Below are positions 1 through 10,007 of a stretch of 64,000 nt of DNA, in pieces. The first letter of the stretch is position 1; each line of letters opens with the position of its first letter. The DNA is from Peltaster fructicola (Eukaryota > Ascomycota > Dothideomycetes). Where the stretch lies: contig CP051139.1 in the NCBI GenBank assembly GCA_001592805.2, positions 4,278,001-4,342,000 on the forward strand, in the 5' to 3' direction. The position numbers and the translations under genes are program-made. The notes beneath the pieces were generated by a model. The model was given only the letters and a program-made list of their open reading frames with translations. It did not search any database and was not told the origin of the DNA.

Positions 1-1023
1 GGTATTGGTTTCGTGATCTTGTCGTTCTGGTATCCAGAGAGGTGAGTCGAGTATCTTCGTGATGCAGACTATCATACTGACATGCTCAAGCCCACGATGG
101 CTCCTTGAGAAGCGACCCGATGAGCCTGAAAGAGCTCTGCAAGTGTTGGCAAAGATCAGATCAGGCACACCAACCGATGACCGCGTGCGAGAAGAGTTCC
201 ACGAGATGGTGGCTTCATACGAATATCGCAAGCGCTTCGACACTGGATACCTGGGTCTGGTCAAGTCGGCTGCCATGCGTAAGCGTCTCGCATACGGTCT
301 CTATGCCACCGCACTTCAGCAGGTTGGCGGTATCGCGGCCCTGACCATGTATGCCACACTCATCTACAAGTCGCTGGGATGGGACCAAGGAAGCCAGGCG
401 CTTGCCATCAACGGCATCCAATCTGTTCTGCAGCTGTTCATCGTGCTGGTCAACACTCTCTCACCGTGGATAAGTTCGGACGCAGACAATTGCTCATTAC
501 TGGTTTCGCCATTCAGTCGATGACTCTTCTGATCCTATCGAGCTTGACAACAGCATACCCTGACAACTCGAACAGAGCTGCAGCGATTGTCGAGATTGCA
601 ATGTTCTTCATCGTTGGTCTGACATACTGCTGGTCGAACGGTCCAATTGCTCCAGCCGTGGCTTCAGAAATCTTCCCACAGCATGTCCGAGATAAGGCAT
701 TCGGTGTGTCTTTGCTCGGCCAGACGGTCTGCCTTCTTGCCCTGACACAGCCGTGGCCAACGTTCAACCAGGAGGTTGGTGCCAAGAGCTACTGGCTTCT
801 CTTTAGTCTCAACCTTGCAGCGATGGTGTCTGTCATCTTCATCTTGCCTGAGACTAAGGGTATCAGTCTTGAGCGTATGGATGCGATCTTCGGATCGATC
901 GATGCTGTTCAAGGTGGTGAGCATGAAGAGCCCAGCATGACCGACAAGCTAGAGCACAAGGCCGCTGTTGGCTCTGGAGATCTCGAGAAGATTCCTGAAA
1001 CCAAGTATGTCGAGAGTCTGTAG
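1..1023 (+). CDS. MFS sugar transporter, 5' end missing, frameshifted
   Basis: This is the C-terminal two thirds of a major facilitator superfamily sugar/H+ symporter of the plasma membrane. The first exon ends at 41 and an intron spans 42-90 (gtgagt donor, CTGAC branch, CAAG acceptor). Splicing recreates the family signature PESPRWL. Later hallmarks are VDKFGRRQLL (the D-x-x-GRR loop) and PETKGISLE near the end, with several hydrophobic helices. The reading frame breaks inside the short repeat CTCTCTC at 456-462. The upstream frame runs on to a stop at about 523, while the family sequence resumes two bases out of phase (LTVDKFGRR). Removing one TC unit would make the frame continuous, so this is either a real 2-nt duplication making a pseudogene or a sequence error. 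The substrate cannot be told; the type resembles hexose or lactose permeases. Confidence 0.85.
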
Positions 1024-1600
1024 TGCCGGGTAGCTAACGAGAGGGAATGATTGTATCTATTAGGAAGAATGGCATGCTGTACATGCTGTATTCACCACCT
1101 GCACACGAATGCGACCATCGACGATGTCAGTTTCACTGTGCATATGCAGATGCAGAGACCTTGGCGCAACAAAAAGTGCTACACCAAGAACTGCCAGATT
1201 GGCTAGCATGAAGGCCAGCTCACGTGAGCTCTCAGAAGCATGAGAATCGATGCAGCCTGCTGCTTTTCACGTCGTCCTTCATTCGTTCGCTAGAGATCCA
1301 GCGAAAATCTCGCTGTGAGCCGCTGTGCTGCGGGCTCTTGTTGTTCAGCCTGTTCGCTGTGAACATCGCGCAGCAACTCGGAAGGACATCCGCTGCCTGC
1401 CAGGACCTCCATCCAAGTTTCATGACACCTCTAGGAACGATCATTCGAACACTAGATTGGACGCACGTAGTTGATCCTCCCGAGAAGTGTGATCCTATGC
1501 AAATCGAAGCTAGGCGTCGACTGGTCTCAAGGATGCAAGCCACTGCGGCTGAGCGACTGCGACATCCCTGCGACCTGGACGCCTGAGGCGGATCAGCTGT
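1024..1600. other. Intergenic, no gene supported
   Basis: This stretch lies between the transporter and the lectin-like gene. A frame with a hydrophobic stretch (LLLFSLFAVNIA, about 1336-1371) could be a signal-peptide exon of the next gene, but it lacks an upstream ATG and no splice pair was convincing. Confidence 0.4.
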
Positions 1601-2796
1601 GTGAGCTTCGATACTCCTTATACTCTAGTCCCAGCTGTCGCAGAAAACTTACGTGCATGGTGTACAGATTCCACGGTTCCCAGTGGTGGTTTTGCCATTC
1701 ACGGTGGCCTGTTGTCGTTCGCACAAGAGATCACATCCTGCATCGACAATATGCCTCCAGCTGCCTTGACGACTGGAAGTGGCTATTTACTCAGCTTCGA
1801 TAACAGCAACAACACACTCCAACTTGACTCTACCGGCTCAGATGCTCTGACACTTGGCATTAGCTCAGTGATTGGTCTGTCATGGACCATCGCAACATCA
1901 TCGAGCAGCGATGTGTACAGTGTCTGTACAACCTCATCCGGAAAGTCGTATTGTCTCGACATCATCAACAATGACAGCAATGGTGTTCCAAGCAGGACAA
2001 TACCACATCTGAGCATTCCTTCGTATGCCTCTGGGCAGCAGTGGTCGTTCTCTTTTGCGCCAGGAGGCAGTGGAGGATACAGGTTGTCGAACGCATTCAC
2101 CGGCTCAGGATGGTATCTGGGTGTGCACAGTGACACGAACCAGGTGTACATGACCAACAACACGAGTGAAGATCTGACCTGGAAGGTTAGAAATATGACA
2201 GATTTCGTAAGCATAAAACCTGCGACGGTGACAGTAAGTGCTCGTGTAGAGAGACGACGTGGATTGACATTTGATAGAGCAGCGCATACTTGAGCAGCAC
2301 ATACTCGATCAGTAGCACCAGTATGGCATCGACTGCAACATCGGGCGTATCGTCGACAGCTCAGAGTGTTGCTGGCAGCAGCGCAACTGGCACGCCTATC
2401 ACTGGCGATCAGTCGAGTTCGTCAAACAGCGCGGAAAGCTTGTCGTCTGGCGTAAAGATTGGCATTGGAGTCGGCGCAGCTATCGTCGCCCTGATCATTC
2501 TAGCTCTGTCTGTCGCACTGTTGATGATGCGCAGACGCGCGAGAGCTGCAGCTTCTGCAACGGACGACAATGAGCGGGACAATCCACACTCAGCAAGTAT
2601 TCTCTATGGCGATGCATACGCGAAAGTCGAGCTGTGCGGACAAGATCAGCGGGTAGAGCTCGACGGAGACATGGCGCCTGGAGAGCTAAAAGGAGACGGA
2701 ACTGTCGGAGAGCTTGATTGCCAGCACGGTCTGTCAGAGCTGCGAGATGCCAAGGCAAAGAGCATCGTGCATGTGGCGGAGTTGCCTGCTGGATAA
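1601..2796 (+). CDS. Lectin-like single-pass membrane protein (5' end unresolved)
   Basis: The exon before 2233 encodes a domain rich in Gly, Ser, Asn and aromatic residues (GSGYLLSFDN, YRLSNAFTGSGWYLGV, LTWKV) that resembles a ricin-type beta-trefoil. An intron at 2234-2277 (gtaagt donor, attgac branch, gatag acceptor, phase 0) joins it to a Ser/Thr-rich stalk of about 55 residues. One strong transmembrane helix follows (IGVGAAIVALIILALSVALL), then an RRRAR stop-transfer and an acidic tail of about 80 residues. This extracellular domain, stalk, TM and tail layout suggests a surface sensor or glycan-binding protein; that function is inference. The frame is open from 1553 but has no early ATG, so the true start and any signal peptide lie upstream in an exon I could not place. 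Position 1601 is only the first GTG in the frame. Confidence 0.6.
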
Positions 2797-3153
2797 TCTT
2801 GAGTTGTACGAAGCTGTAATGTTAACGAGCAAGGTTGTTATCACCATCGCGAAAGTGTGCATGTCGGACGACGACGATGTATGACGGTGCGACGAGTGTG
2901 CAACATAGGGGAGTTGACCTGAGGTTGCTTCGTGTAAAGAAAGTGGATCCCTCTGACGACAACATCTCTTCTTCTTCTGACCTTCCACATCAGCCTCACT
3001 ACTCATCAATTAGAAAACTTCTTGATCGACCGTCACGAGGTGTGTTGTCGCTGGCTTGCTAAGCGTCAGCATCAAACAAACCGAGACAACCGACATTTGT
3101 CATCGGTGCGCCACGGATATATGAATTGAAGAACTACATCCGGCGTTCGATCA
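2797..3153. other. Intergenic, no gene seen
   Basis: This holds the 3' flank of the lectin-like gene and the promoter side of BNA1. No family-like frame, repeat or RNA was seen. Confidence 0.5.
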
Positions 3154-3866
3154 ATGAATAGAGCTCTCCGAGCACTGCCTCTCAGACTATCAGCTTCTGA
3201 ACCTAGACTGTCCATCTCGTCGTTCTACAAGCGACATAACTCAAGCAAAATGCGCACAGGACCATCAGCGGGTCCACCATTGACGAATCCTCTCAACATA
3301 CCGAAATGGTTATCGACCCTGGCATTGGGAAGAAACTTCTGCTGACCTTTCGCAGGCTTGAAGCAAACAGTCACCTTCTCCAGCCTCCTATCAACAATTA
3401 CCTCATCTACAATGATCCAATGACGGTCATGATCGTTGGTGGTCCCAACGCCAGATGCGATTACCACATCAACGAGACGCCAGAGTTCTTCTACCAGTAC
3501 AAGGGACGCATGCTGCTGAAGACAATCGACCAGGGCAAGTTCCGCGACATCTATATCGATGAGGGTGAGCTGTTCCTGCTGCCTCCGAACACACCACACA
3601 ATCCAGTGCGCTTCGCAGATACTGTGGGTGTGGTCATCGAGCAGCCACGACCGGAGAACAGCTTCGACAGACTGCAATGGTACTGCCAGAATTGCGGTGA
3701 GAAAGTGCATGAGGCTTCTTTCCACTGCACAGACCTGGGCACCCAGATCAAAGGTGCTGTCAATGCGTTCAAGGAAGATCTGGCAGCAAGGAAGTGCACG
3801 AATTGTGGTGAGATCTGCGATGTTGCACCGTCTCCAGAGGCGCAAGAGAAGATGAGAACTGGATGA
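3154..3866 (+). CDS. BNA1: 3-hydroxyanthranilate 3,4-dioxygenase
   Basis: This non-haem iron dioxygenase of the kynurenine pathway opens the ring of 3-hydroxyanthranilate on the way to quinolinate and NAD. Exons are 3154-3308 and 3356-3866. The 47-nt intron (CTGAC branch, cgcag acceptor) rebuilds NIPKWLEANSHLLQPP, a family hallmark. The cupin metal ligands are visible in DYHINETPEFFYQ (His and Glu) and PPNTPHNPVRF (His). Two CX2C pairs near the C-terminus (CQNCG and CTNCG) form the rubredoxin-like metal site seen in many members. There are two in-frame ATGs. The one at 3250 gives a standard 189-residue enzyme. The one at 3154 adds 32 residues rich in Arg, Ser and Leu and poor in acid, like a mitochondrial presequence. 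I report the longer form; the shorter is the safer cytosolic product. Confidence 0.93.
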
Positions 3867-4176
3867 TTTCATCCACTATTACTGCTTATCCCATTCCAGC
3901 CCTTTTTTCTGAGTTCCCATCAGAGGTAAGTCTATGTTCAGATGATAATACGGTAGGAGTTTTCAACCTGTACAGCGTTTTGCGTCTGAACATCGAGATA
4001 TCAAAAGGAGCGCATACACCATGGACAGTTCATCATCGCTCTCATCTACACTGTGCTACACTGCTACTGCTATTACTCTGTCCAAAGCTTCCAGCAAGAC
4101 TGATATCAACAAGCTATACCAAGGCTAATAACAAGCAATTCTCACAAGCTTTCATCAAGGACCCTTAAGATCGACG
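3867..4176. other. Intergenic, no gene supported
   Basis: An open stretch at 3863-4168 has no family character. It is more likely the leader of the gene that starts at 4177. Confidence 0.4.
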
Positions 4177-4812
4177 ATGGCTCCACTCTCAGCTCAGGTC
4201 CCAACTATCTCTCCTCTCGACACATACACTGCAAGCTATTGCACCTGGACCCCGGTCCCAGGATCAGCAACAGAAACCCGCCCGCTGCAACGAGTGCTTC
4301 GAGGAGACCCTGCTCGCTGGACCAATGAGTTCGAGGATTATGATGGTCCCATCAACACCTCCAACCCAGTCAAAGCGTCTGGCTCTGGGCTGGTCCCTGA
4401 TCCGCGCGAGATCGGAAGCTCTTGCCGCGACTTCATCTGGCGTCTACGTCAACAGCACAGCGCCCTGTTGAGCCAATTAGCAGCGGCATCAAAAGACAGC
4501 GCCCTGGCTCACAGTGTCACGGATGCTGCTGAAGCTGAGATGTGGGCTTGGTACTGGAAGGCTGAGAGAAAGGTCTATGTTGACTATCTCAGCAAGCGAA
4601 GGCAGATCAGCTCGTTTTGCGAGGGCGCCGCTTGTGGTCAGTGTCCTCGGTGCGAGCTGATTGACATTGCAAACGATCCTCAGGCAGGGTACTTGTTCCC
4701 TGATGGCTTTGACGATACTTGGCTCGATCAATCGAAAGAGGAAATGGATGCTTATCTGGCTCAACTTCGTGTCCAGCGACTTGCTGTTGCAACTACATTC
4801 GAGTCTACTTGA
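4177..4812 (+). CDS. Hypothetical protein with a Cys cluster (211 aa)
   Basis: An intronless frame starts at an ATG in good context (acgATGgct). I do not recognise the family. The protein is acidic to neutral and probably soluble, with no signal peptide or membrane helix. A helical middle region (about residues 85-150, including AEAEMWAWYWKAERKVYVDYL) precedes a tight Cys group, CEGAACGQCPRC (C-x4-C-x2-C-x2-C). That group could bind zinc, although with no further ligands nearby it may simply be structural. The C-terminal part is acidic (DGFDDTWLDQSKEEMD). It sits in the same orientation as BNA1 but has its own leader, and nothing links the two functionally. Confidence 0.65.
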   Translation: MAPLSAQVPTISPLDTYTASYCTWTPVPGSATETRPLQRVLRGDPARWTNEFEDYDGPINTSNPVKASGSGLVPDPREIGSSCRDFIWRLRQQHSALLSQLAAASKDSALAHSVTDAAEAEMWAWYWKAERKVYVDYLSKRRQISSFCEGAACGQCPRCELIDIANDPQAGYLFPDGFDDTWLDQSKEEMDAYLAQLRVQRLAVATTFEST

Positions 4813-5035
4813 GCATTCCCCGAAGTGCCATTCAGCTTGAGGCAGATATCTGGCATCAAACGTTTCGGGGATAGAGCATGGGACATGGTGAGCTTTTGTT
4901 ATGGGTTTCCGAGTTCATGGGCAATAAAAGCATCGCATTCAGCAACGACTATAGATTCAATGGCATTAATGTGTAGAAGTGATCGCTTTGTACTATCACA
5001 ATAAGCATCTCATGCTCTCATGCTGTCTTCATATG

Positions 5036-5931
5036 TCAACGTAAGTCTCCCGGTCTGATGATATCGTCCTCGTTGACCTCGCCAGATCCTTCATGTAAGA
5101 CTACAGCCTCTCGCCGTCTGCGCCGTGCGTCAACATCTCCGGCCGATGGTCGCTCTCGTGGTACCGCCGTCCAACCCGCGATAGGGACTTCGATTGATGG
5201 GACGATAGTCTCGTCTAGCCCGAGCAGCTGGTCATTGTTGTGTAGGTATGGTGAGCTGGTAGATGCTGCACTCAGTACTGGCGAAAGCACTTCAGGCGAA
5301 GACAAGCCGTGCTTGAGGTACTCCAGTGTGGTAGCTGCTGTCTGACGCAAGCTAGCATCGGACGAGGCAGCATCGGCGTTGATGAGCCGATATACATCGA
5401 TGTGTGTTCGCCGGTCTTGTAGACGTGCCAAGACCAAACCGATGGCCATCTGACTTATGCCGGGATTTGTCGAATCGATGAGTGTTCTCAAAGTCTGCAA
5501 TGACAGTGCTGTCTACGTTAGCCACAAGATCGATGGCTTAGTCTTGCTTCTTACATGTGTTAGCTGGAGGTTTCGATTGCTGCTCATCTATTCCGTCTTC
5601 GTTGTTGTCGTTGCTTTCGAGGTATGCACGGCATGCTGCCTGCAAGCCGTATAGACCGGCAAAGGTGATGGCCATGCCAACCCATAGCCAGCGATCCTTC
5701 ATATTCGGACGCTGGTATCATGTTGTTAGCAGCCTCTCGATGCTCCACATCCCAGAATATGATGAGACTGGAAGTGAATGCTGCTACAAACAACGCAAGT
5801 CGGGTAGCTGCCACTTCAGCCTTATGGACCCTGAAAGCCACCGTGTGGCTGAGCTCACTTCTGCGAGGCCTGACACTTGTTTCTCTACTCAAAGATGCAG
5901 CGAACACACCTTGCACTGACGGCCTGCCCAT
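5036..5931 (-). CDS. Two-TM membrane protein of unknown function
   Basis: This is a spliced gene of three exons. The first (5931 down to about 5748) ends in a hydrophobic helix (LALFVAAFTSSLIIFW). A very short intron of 37 nt (gtggag donor, GCTAAC branch, accag acceptor) leads to RPNMKDRWLWVGM and a second helix (AITFAGLYGLQAAC). A 46-nt intron at 5509-5554 (gtaaga donor, CTAAC branch, gacag acceptor) leads to a soluble tail. The tail begins LSLQTLRTLIDSTNPGIS and looks like one or two armadillo-type helical hairpins, followed by a disordered end with an Arg run (DARRRRREAV). The first ATG is at 5931, only 48 bp from the divergent ATG at 5980. The function is unknown. The splice phases fit, which supports the model; the 37-nt intron is the weakest point. 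Confidence 0.6.
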
Positions 5932-5979
5932 GATGAGTGCTCGAGAGTACGACAAACGATTTCATTCGCTGCGCCTATA

Positions 5980-8160
5980 ATGCCAGCGGTATCACGACAA
6001 GGCAGACATGCTCTCGATACACTTCGAAGAATCCACCCATTCCTCAGACAGATCTCCTTGACGACCATTGCACTCGTGCTAGTATGGCTGTACACCATTA
6101 AACGAGGCGAACGAACGCTCTTCTCTTCGAAAGTCGCCGATTGCGATTGGGAAACATGGGAGAATTGGCCCGCCAATGCACAACCACACAGAGCAGTGCT
6201 GATCGCTGATCCTCAACTGGTAGATGCGCACACTTACCCGGGTCGACCATGGCCACTGTCGACGCTGACGGAAAAGTACACAGACCGGTATATGGCTAGG
6301 AGCTTCCGTATGATCAATGCACAGCTCGATCCAGACTCTGTCATCTTCCTGGGCGACATGCTTGATGGAGGACGCGAGTGGGCACCAACGAGTCACAAGC
6401 AATTAACCAAGTCTCAGCGATGGTTCATGGAAGCACAGTCGCCAGCAACGTCGAGCGTGCCAAAAGAATACAACAAAGTCGAGATCGCAGATGCCGATTG
6501 GGAAAGAGATGGCGCTGGGAGATCTGCAAGCTCGTCTGGCAAAGCAGCAAGAGACGTTATCACGACAGAGGTAGACACGAACGACATAATGAAGTTTGTG
6601 CCTGGTGAAGATGGACGATGGAAGGGCTACGACAACAAATATTGGGAGTGGGAGTACAAACGCTTTGGCAAGATCTTTCTTGCACACGATCAGCTGTATC
6701 CTGCATCGGATCGCCAGCTGGTGGTCATGTCCAGTCGACATCAGGACGCGAAGAATATCGAAAATGGTGCTCGTAACAAGACGCTATATGAGTATGGCAC
6801 AATCTCTGGCAAGACTCGCAATGTTCTCAGCAGTCTACCTGGCAACCACGATCTTGGCTTCGGTTCTGGCGTGCAATTACCCATCAGGGCGAGGTATAAG
6901 TGGCATTTCGGCGAGATGAACCGGCTGGATGTCCTAGGAAACCATACTTTCGTCTCGATCGATGCTTTGTCACTGGCATCGTGGTCTCAGTTCGAACGCA
7001 ACGGTCAGGAGACCACCGTCCATGAGGCTAAGGATCGAAAGCACATCTATGCGGGAGCACAGGCATTCCTTGACAAAGTACCAGCTACAGCTCACGAACA
7101 AGTCAAGCAGACGCTGCGAGACATGTATCCCAGAAGTCAGCCGCAGAGTACAGCAGAGATGCCAACGATTCTCTTAACGCATGTACCTCTCTATAGAGAG
7201 CCAAACACGGATTGCGGGCCTCTGCGAGAGCGAGGACATGCACTGTCAATCACAGGAGGCTATCAGTATCAGAATGTCCTCACACGGTCTTTGTCGAATA
7301 CAATAGCGAAGAAGATTGGCGGAGCTGGCTTGCTCAGCCACGTCTTCAGTGGAGATGACCACGATTACTGCGATGTCACTCATGACTTCACGGTCGGAGG
7401 CGGCGCTGTGTCAGTGCGCGAAGAGACAATCAAGAGTTTCTCCTGGGCAATGGGTGTTCGGCATCCAGGCTTCGAGATGGTCTCACTATGGAACCCTGTC
7501 GATGAGGACGGTGGACAGATGAGTGGCGCTACCACTGTCCAGACACACATGTGTTTACTGCCCGATCAGCTTGCAATCTTCATCAACTATGCATGGCTCG
7601 CTGGTGTGACACTACTCTCACTGCTGGTGAGAGCCATTGTCCGTTCGGTGAGAGGAAAACACGATGTTGAGCCCGAACAACCTATGCTGAAGCTCTCAGA
7701 GCTGATTCCGTCAGGCTTTGGAAAGCTGAAGAGCCTGGCGAAAGGCTACAAGCCGGTGAGCAAAAGCAGACATCGTGCGTCTTCGTCTGCACTGAAGCCA
7801 CCATCAAGCAACAACCTCAGTGTGCAGAGAAGCATGAACGCCCGTGCTCGTAGTGTGAGCCCCGGTGTCGGATATGGATCTCCCTTCACGTCATCAGGAC
7901 TTAAACAACCACCTCTGATCGACCAGGCTGGTTACTATCCTCAGCTGAGATCTGATCACTCTAACTATGGCAGTGATGATGAAGAATCACGTATTGGCGA
8001 CCAAGACTACCTAGATGAGGATGATGCACAAGCGAAATGGCGACGAGCACGGCGGCCAAGAGGAGAGTTAAGACGTGCATGGGACGACTTTGCAGGAAGC
8101 ACATTGCTGGTCGCTGGTATTGTTGGTACATATTACATCGCTCTCATTCGAAGAGGTTAA
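5980..8160 (+). CDS. Cdc1/Ted1-family metallophosphoesterase (ER)
   Basis: The 726-residue protein belongs to the Cdc1/Ted1/PGAP5 group. In yeast and mammals this group trims ethanolamine phosphate from the glycan of GPI anchors in the ER and helps GPI-protein exit. Metal-site motifs appear in order: IADPQL (about residue 75), GDMLDGGREW (125), GNHDLGF (288), LTHVPLY (about 400) and GDDHDYCD (458). An N-terminal signal-anchor helix lies at about 24-41 (LTTIALVLVWLY). Two more hydrophobic segments follow at about 525-550 and near the C-terminus (LLVAGIVGTYYIALI). A basic, Ser-rich cytosolic loop lies between them. There are no introns. It runs tail-to-tail with COQ6, with 58 nt between the stop codons. 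Confidence 0.9.
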   Translation: MPAVSRQGRHALDTLRRIHPFLRQISLTTIALVLVWLYTIKRGERTLFSSKVADCDWETWENWPANAQPHRAVLIADPQLVDAHTYPGRPWPLSTLTEKYTDRYMARSFRMINAQLDPDSVIFLGDMLDGGREWAPTSHKQLTKSQRWFMEAQSPATSSVPKEYNKVEIADADWERDGAGRSASSSGKAARDVITTEVDTNDIMKFVPGEDGRWKGYDNKYWEWEYKRFGKIFLAHDQLYPASDRQLVVMSSRHQDAKNIENGARNKTLYEYGTISGKTRNVLSSLPGNHDLGFGSGVQLPIRARYKWHFGEMNRLDVLGNHTFVSIDALSLASWSQFERNGQETTVHEAKDRKHIYAGAQAFLDKVPATAHEQVKQTLRDMYPRSQPQSTAEMPTILLTHVPLYREPNTDCGPLRERGHALSITGGYQYQNVLTRSLSNTIAKKIGGAGLLSHVFSGDDHDYCDVTHDFTVGGGAVSVREETIKSFSWAMGVRHPGFEMVSLWNPVDEDGGQMSGATTVQTHMCLLPDQLAIFINYAWLAGVTLLSLLVRAIVRSVRGKHDVEPEQPMLKLSELIPSGFGKLKSLAKGYKPVSKSRHRASSSALKPPSSNNLSVQRSMNARARSVSPGVGYGSPFTSSGLKQPPLIDQAGYYPQLRSDHSNYGSDDEESRIGDQDYLDEDDAQAKWRRARRPRGELRRAWDDFAGSTLLVAGIVGTYYIALIRRG

Positions 8161-8218
8161 AGCTATGATAGATAATCCGCACTGATGCACTTAGGCCAAG
8201 ACCTCTTTGGCACCACCG

Positions 8219-9733
8219 TCATCGTGCTCCAGCTGCAGCGCCCATAATCATACCCTTGAGCGGTCCCAGTCTGTCGACGAGACCCAGGCCAAGACTTCGT
8301 GCTGCTACCACTGGAGCACTGTCTGTACTGTACAACTTGTTGAGCTTGTCACAAACTCCCATGACGGCATTATTCGCAGCCCATCGATCGCTGTTGTAAT
8401 CGTCAAGGCACCAGCAGCTGCCTATGTCCATGCCAGTCTCGATACCCTCCACGATGCGACCAGCTAGAGCCTCTGCGTCTGCCAGTCCGAGGTTGAGGCC
8501 TTGTCCGGCGAGAGGATGAATAGTATGTGCTGCATCGCCGATGAGGGCAACGCGATGTCCAGTATACAGATCTGCATGGCGCATGCGTAGTGGGAACGAT
8601 GCAATGCTGCCCTGCTGAACAGCTGTGACTCGTGGTATGGTCGCTGGCAGGCCGAGCGCAGCACTATCTGTTTGTCCTTCTCGCCATGCTACCTCCTCTG
8701 CTTGTGCTGAAGATAGCGTGTGGATGTAGGCCAGATCGGTAGAGAGCAGGCGGAAAGCTCCATTGACCATGGCAATGAAGTCTTCTGAGGATAGTGACTT
8801 CAGCTTCGCTGCAAGCTGTGGTGTAGTCGACCAGACCAAGGAGACTTTGTTATCGGGTAGTGGCAGAAGCGCAATTGGCCCGGTAGGCAAGAATCTCTGG
8901 TATGCAGTGTATTGTCCAATATACTCGGAGCTGCGGTCGACTGAGAGTGTAGCGACAACGCCCTGAGCATTGTAGTCCCAGCCATGAGCTGGGATGTCGG
9001 CGAATTGACGTACAGGTGAATTGGCACCATCTGCGCCTATGAGTAGTCTCGCTGCAAGGTTGCGATTCGAGAGAGAGACAACAGGCCATTGTGATAGATC
9101 GAGAGACTTCTCGTCAACTGGCTCAGGGCCAAGAGCAATGGCTGATACTTTCGTGCTGTCAAAGATCTCAACATTGGACATTGTCTGCAGTTGTCGAAGA
9201 AGTGCAGTCGTCAAGTTTGTATTCTCACACATCGTTGCGATTGTGTCGTCGCCCTGCTGACTCGCCCATCGTGTTCCAGGTATGACGCTTGTGATGCTGT
9301 TCAAGATTCCCGATCGTCGGTCCTCAGGATCGAAGGAGATCTTTGTGCCGCTTACGCCATCCCAGACGTGCATTCGTTGGTATTCTTGAGTTCTATTCGT
9401 GTGGACATGATCCCAAACACCTATGCGTCTCAAGAAACTGACTGATGCAGGGGTGAGTGATGAGCAGCGATTGCTATAGACATCAGGAGTGCCAGTTGTG
9501 CTCGCTGACAGCTTCTGGGAGTCAATCAACGCAATCTTCAGATCTCGAGTGGCCGAAGAACTTTGTAGAGCCGCCAACAATGATAGACCAGCAGGTCCTC
9601 CCCCAATGCATACGATGTCAAAGATTTCTGGTGATGAAGTCGTGGATGTGGCAATGCTTCGTCTGAGTTCGACAGGTAGCGAGAGAAGACGTCTTGCTGT
9701 CAGCCGCCGTCCCATAGCATGATAGCTATTCAT
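8219..9733 (-). CDS. COQ6: Ubiquinone biosynthesis monooxygenase COQ6
   Basis: This FAD-dependent hydroxylase of the mitochondrial inner membrane carries out C5 hydroxylation of the coenzyme Q ring. The three flavin motifs of the UbiH/COQ6 family are all present: IGGGPAGLS (about residue 43), GADGANSPVR (about 235) and GDAAHTIHPLAGQGLNLG (about 395). The N-terminus is basic and rich in Leu and Ser (MGRRLTARRLLSLP), as expected of a mitochondrial presequence. The second Met, at residue 7, may be the real start. The frame has no intron and 504 residues, the usual size. Confidence 0.95.
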   Translation of the reverse strand: MNSYHAMGRRLTARRLLSLPVELRRSIATSTTSSPEIFDIVCIGGGPAGLSLLAALQSSSATRDLKIALIDSQKLSASTTGTPDVYSNRCSSLTPASVSFLRRIGVWDHVHTNRTQEYQRMHVWDGVSGTKISFDPEDRRSGILNSITSVIPGTRWASQQGDDTIATMCENTNLTTALLRQLQTMSNVEIFDSTKVSAIALGPEPVDEKSLDLSQWPVVSLSNRNLAARLLIGADGANSPVRQFADIPAHGWDYNAQGVVATLSVDRSSEYIGQYTAYQRFLPTGPIALLPLPDNKVSLVWSTTPQLAAKLKSLSSEDFIAMVNGAFRLLSTDLAYIHTLSSAQAEEVAWREGQTDSAALGLPATIPRVTAVQQGSIASFPLRMRHADLYTGHRVALIGDAAHTIHPLAGQGLNLGLADAEALAGRIVEGIETGMDIGSCWCLDDYNSDRWAANNAVMGVCDKLNKLYSTDSAPVVAARSLGLGLVDRLGPLKGMIMGAAAGAR

Positions 9734-10007
9734 ATGTGCTGATTTGGGGCTCGTTGCCTTGTGACTAGATCATATCGATGACTGCTGTTCGAGGTCTCCA
9801 TCCACATCTCTAGCCACAGATCGGCGTTCACATCACGTTTCACCGACCTACGCAGAGCCGCATGACGTAGCTTCAATGCCAGTGCATCGATAGAACGTAG
9901 AGTGACAAATTATTCGCTTCGTTGCGTGATCGAACTTGGGAAGATATCTCTGCTTTGCTTGGTCTTTCCCTCCCTCTCATCCAATATCTCTAAGCATTAC
10001 TATCATC

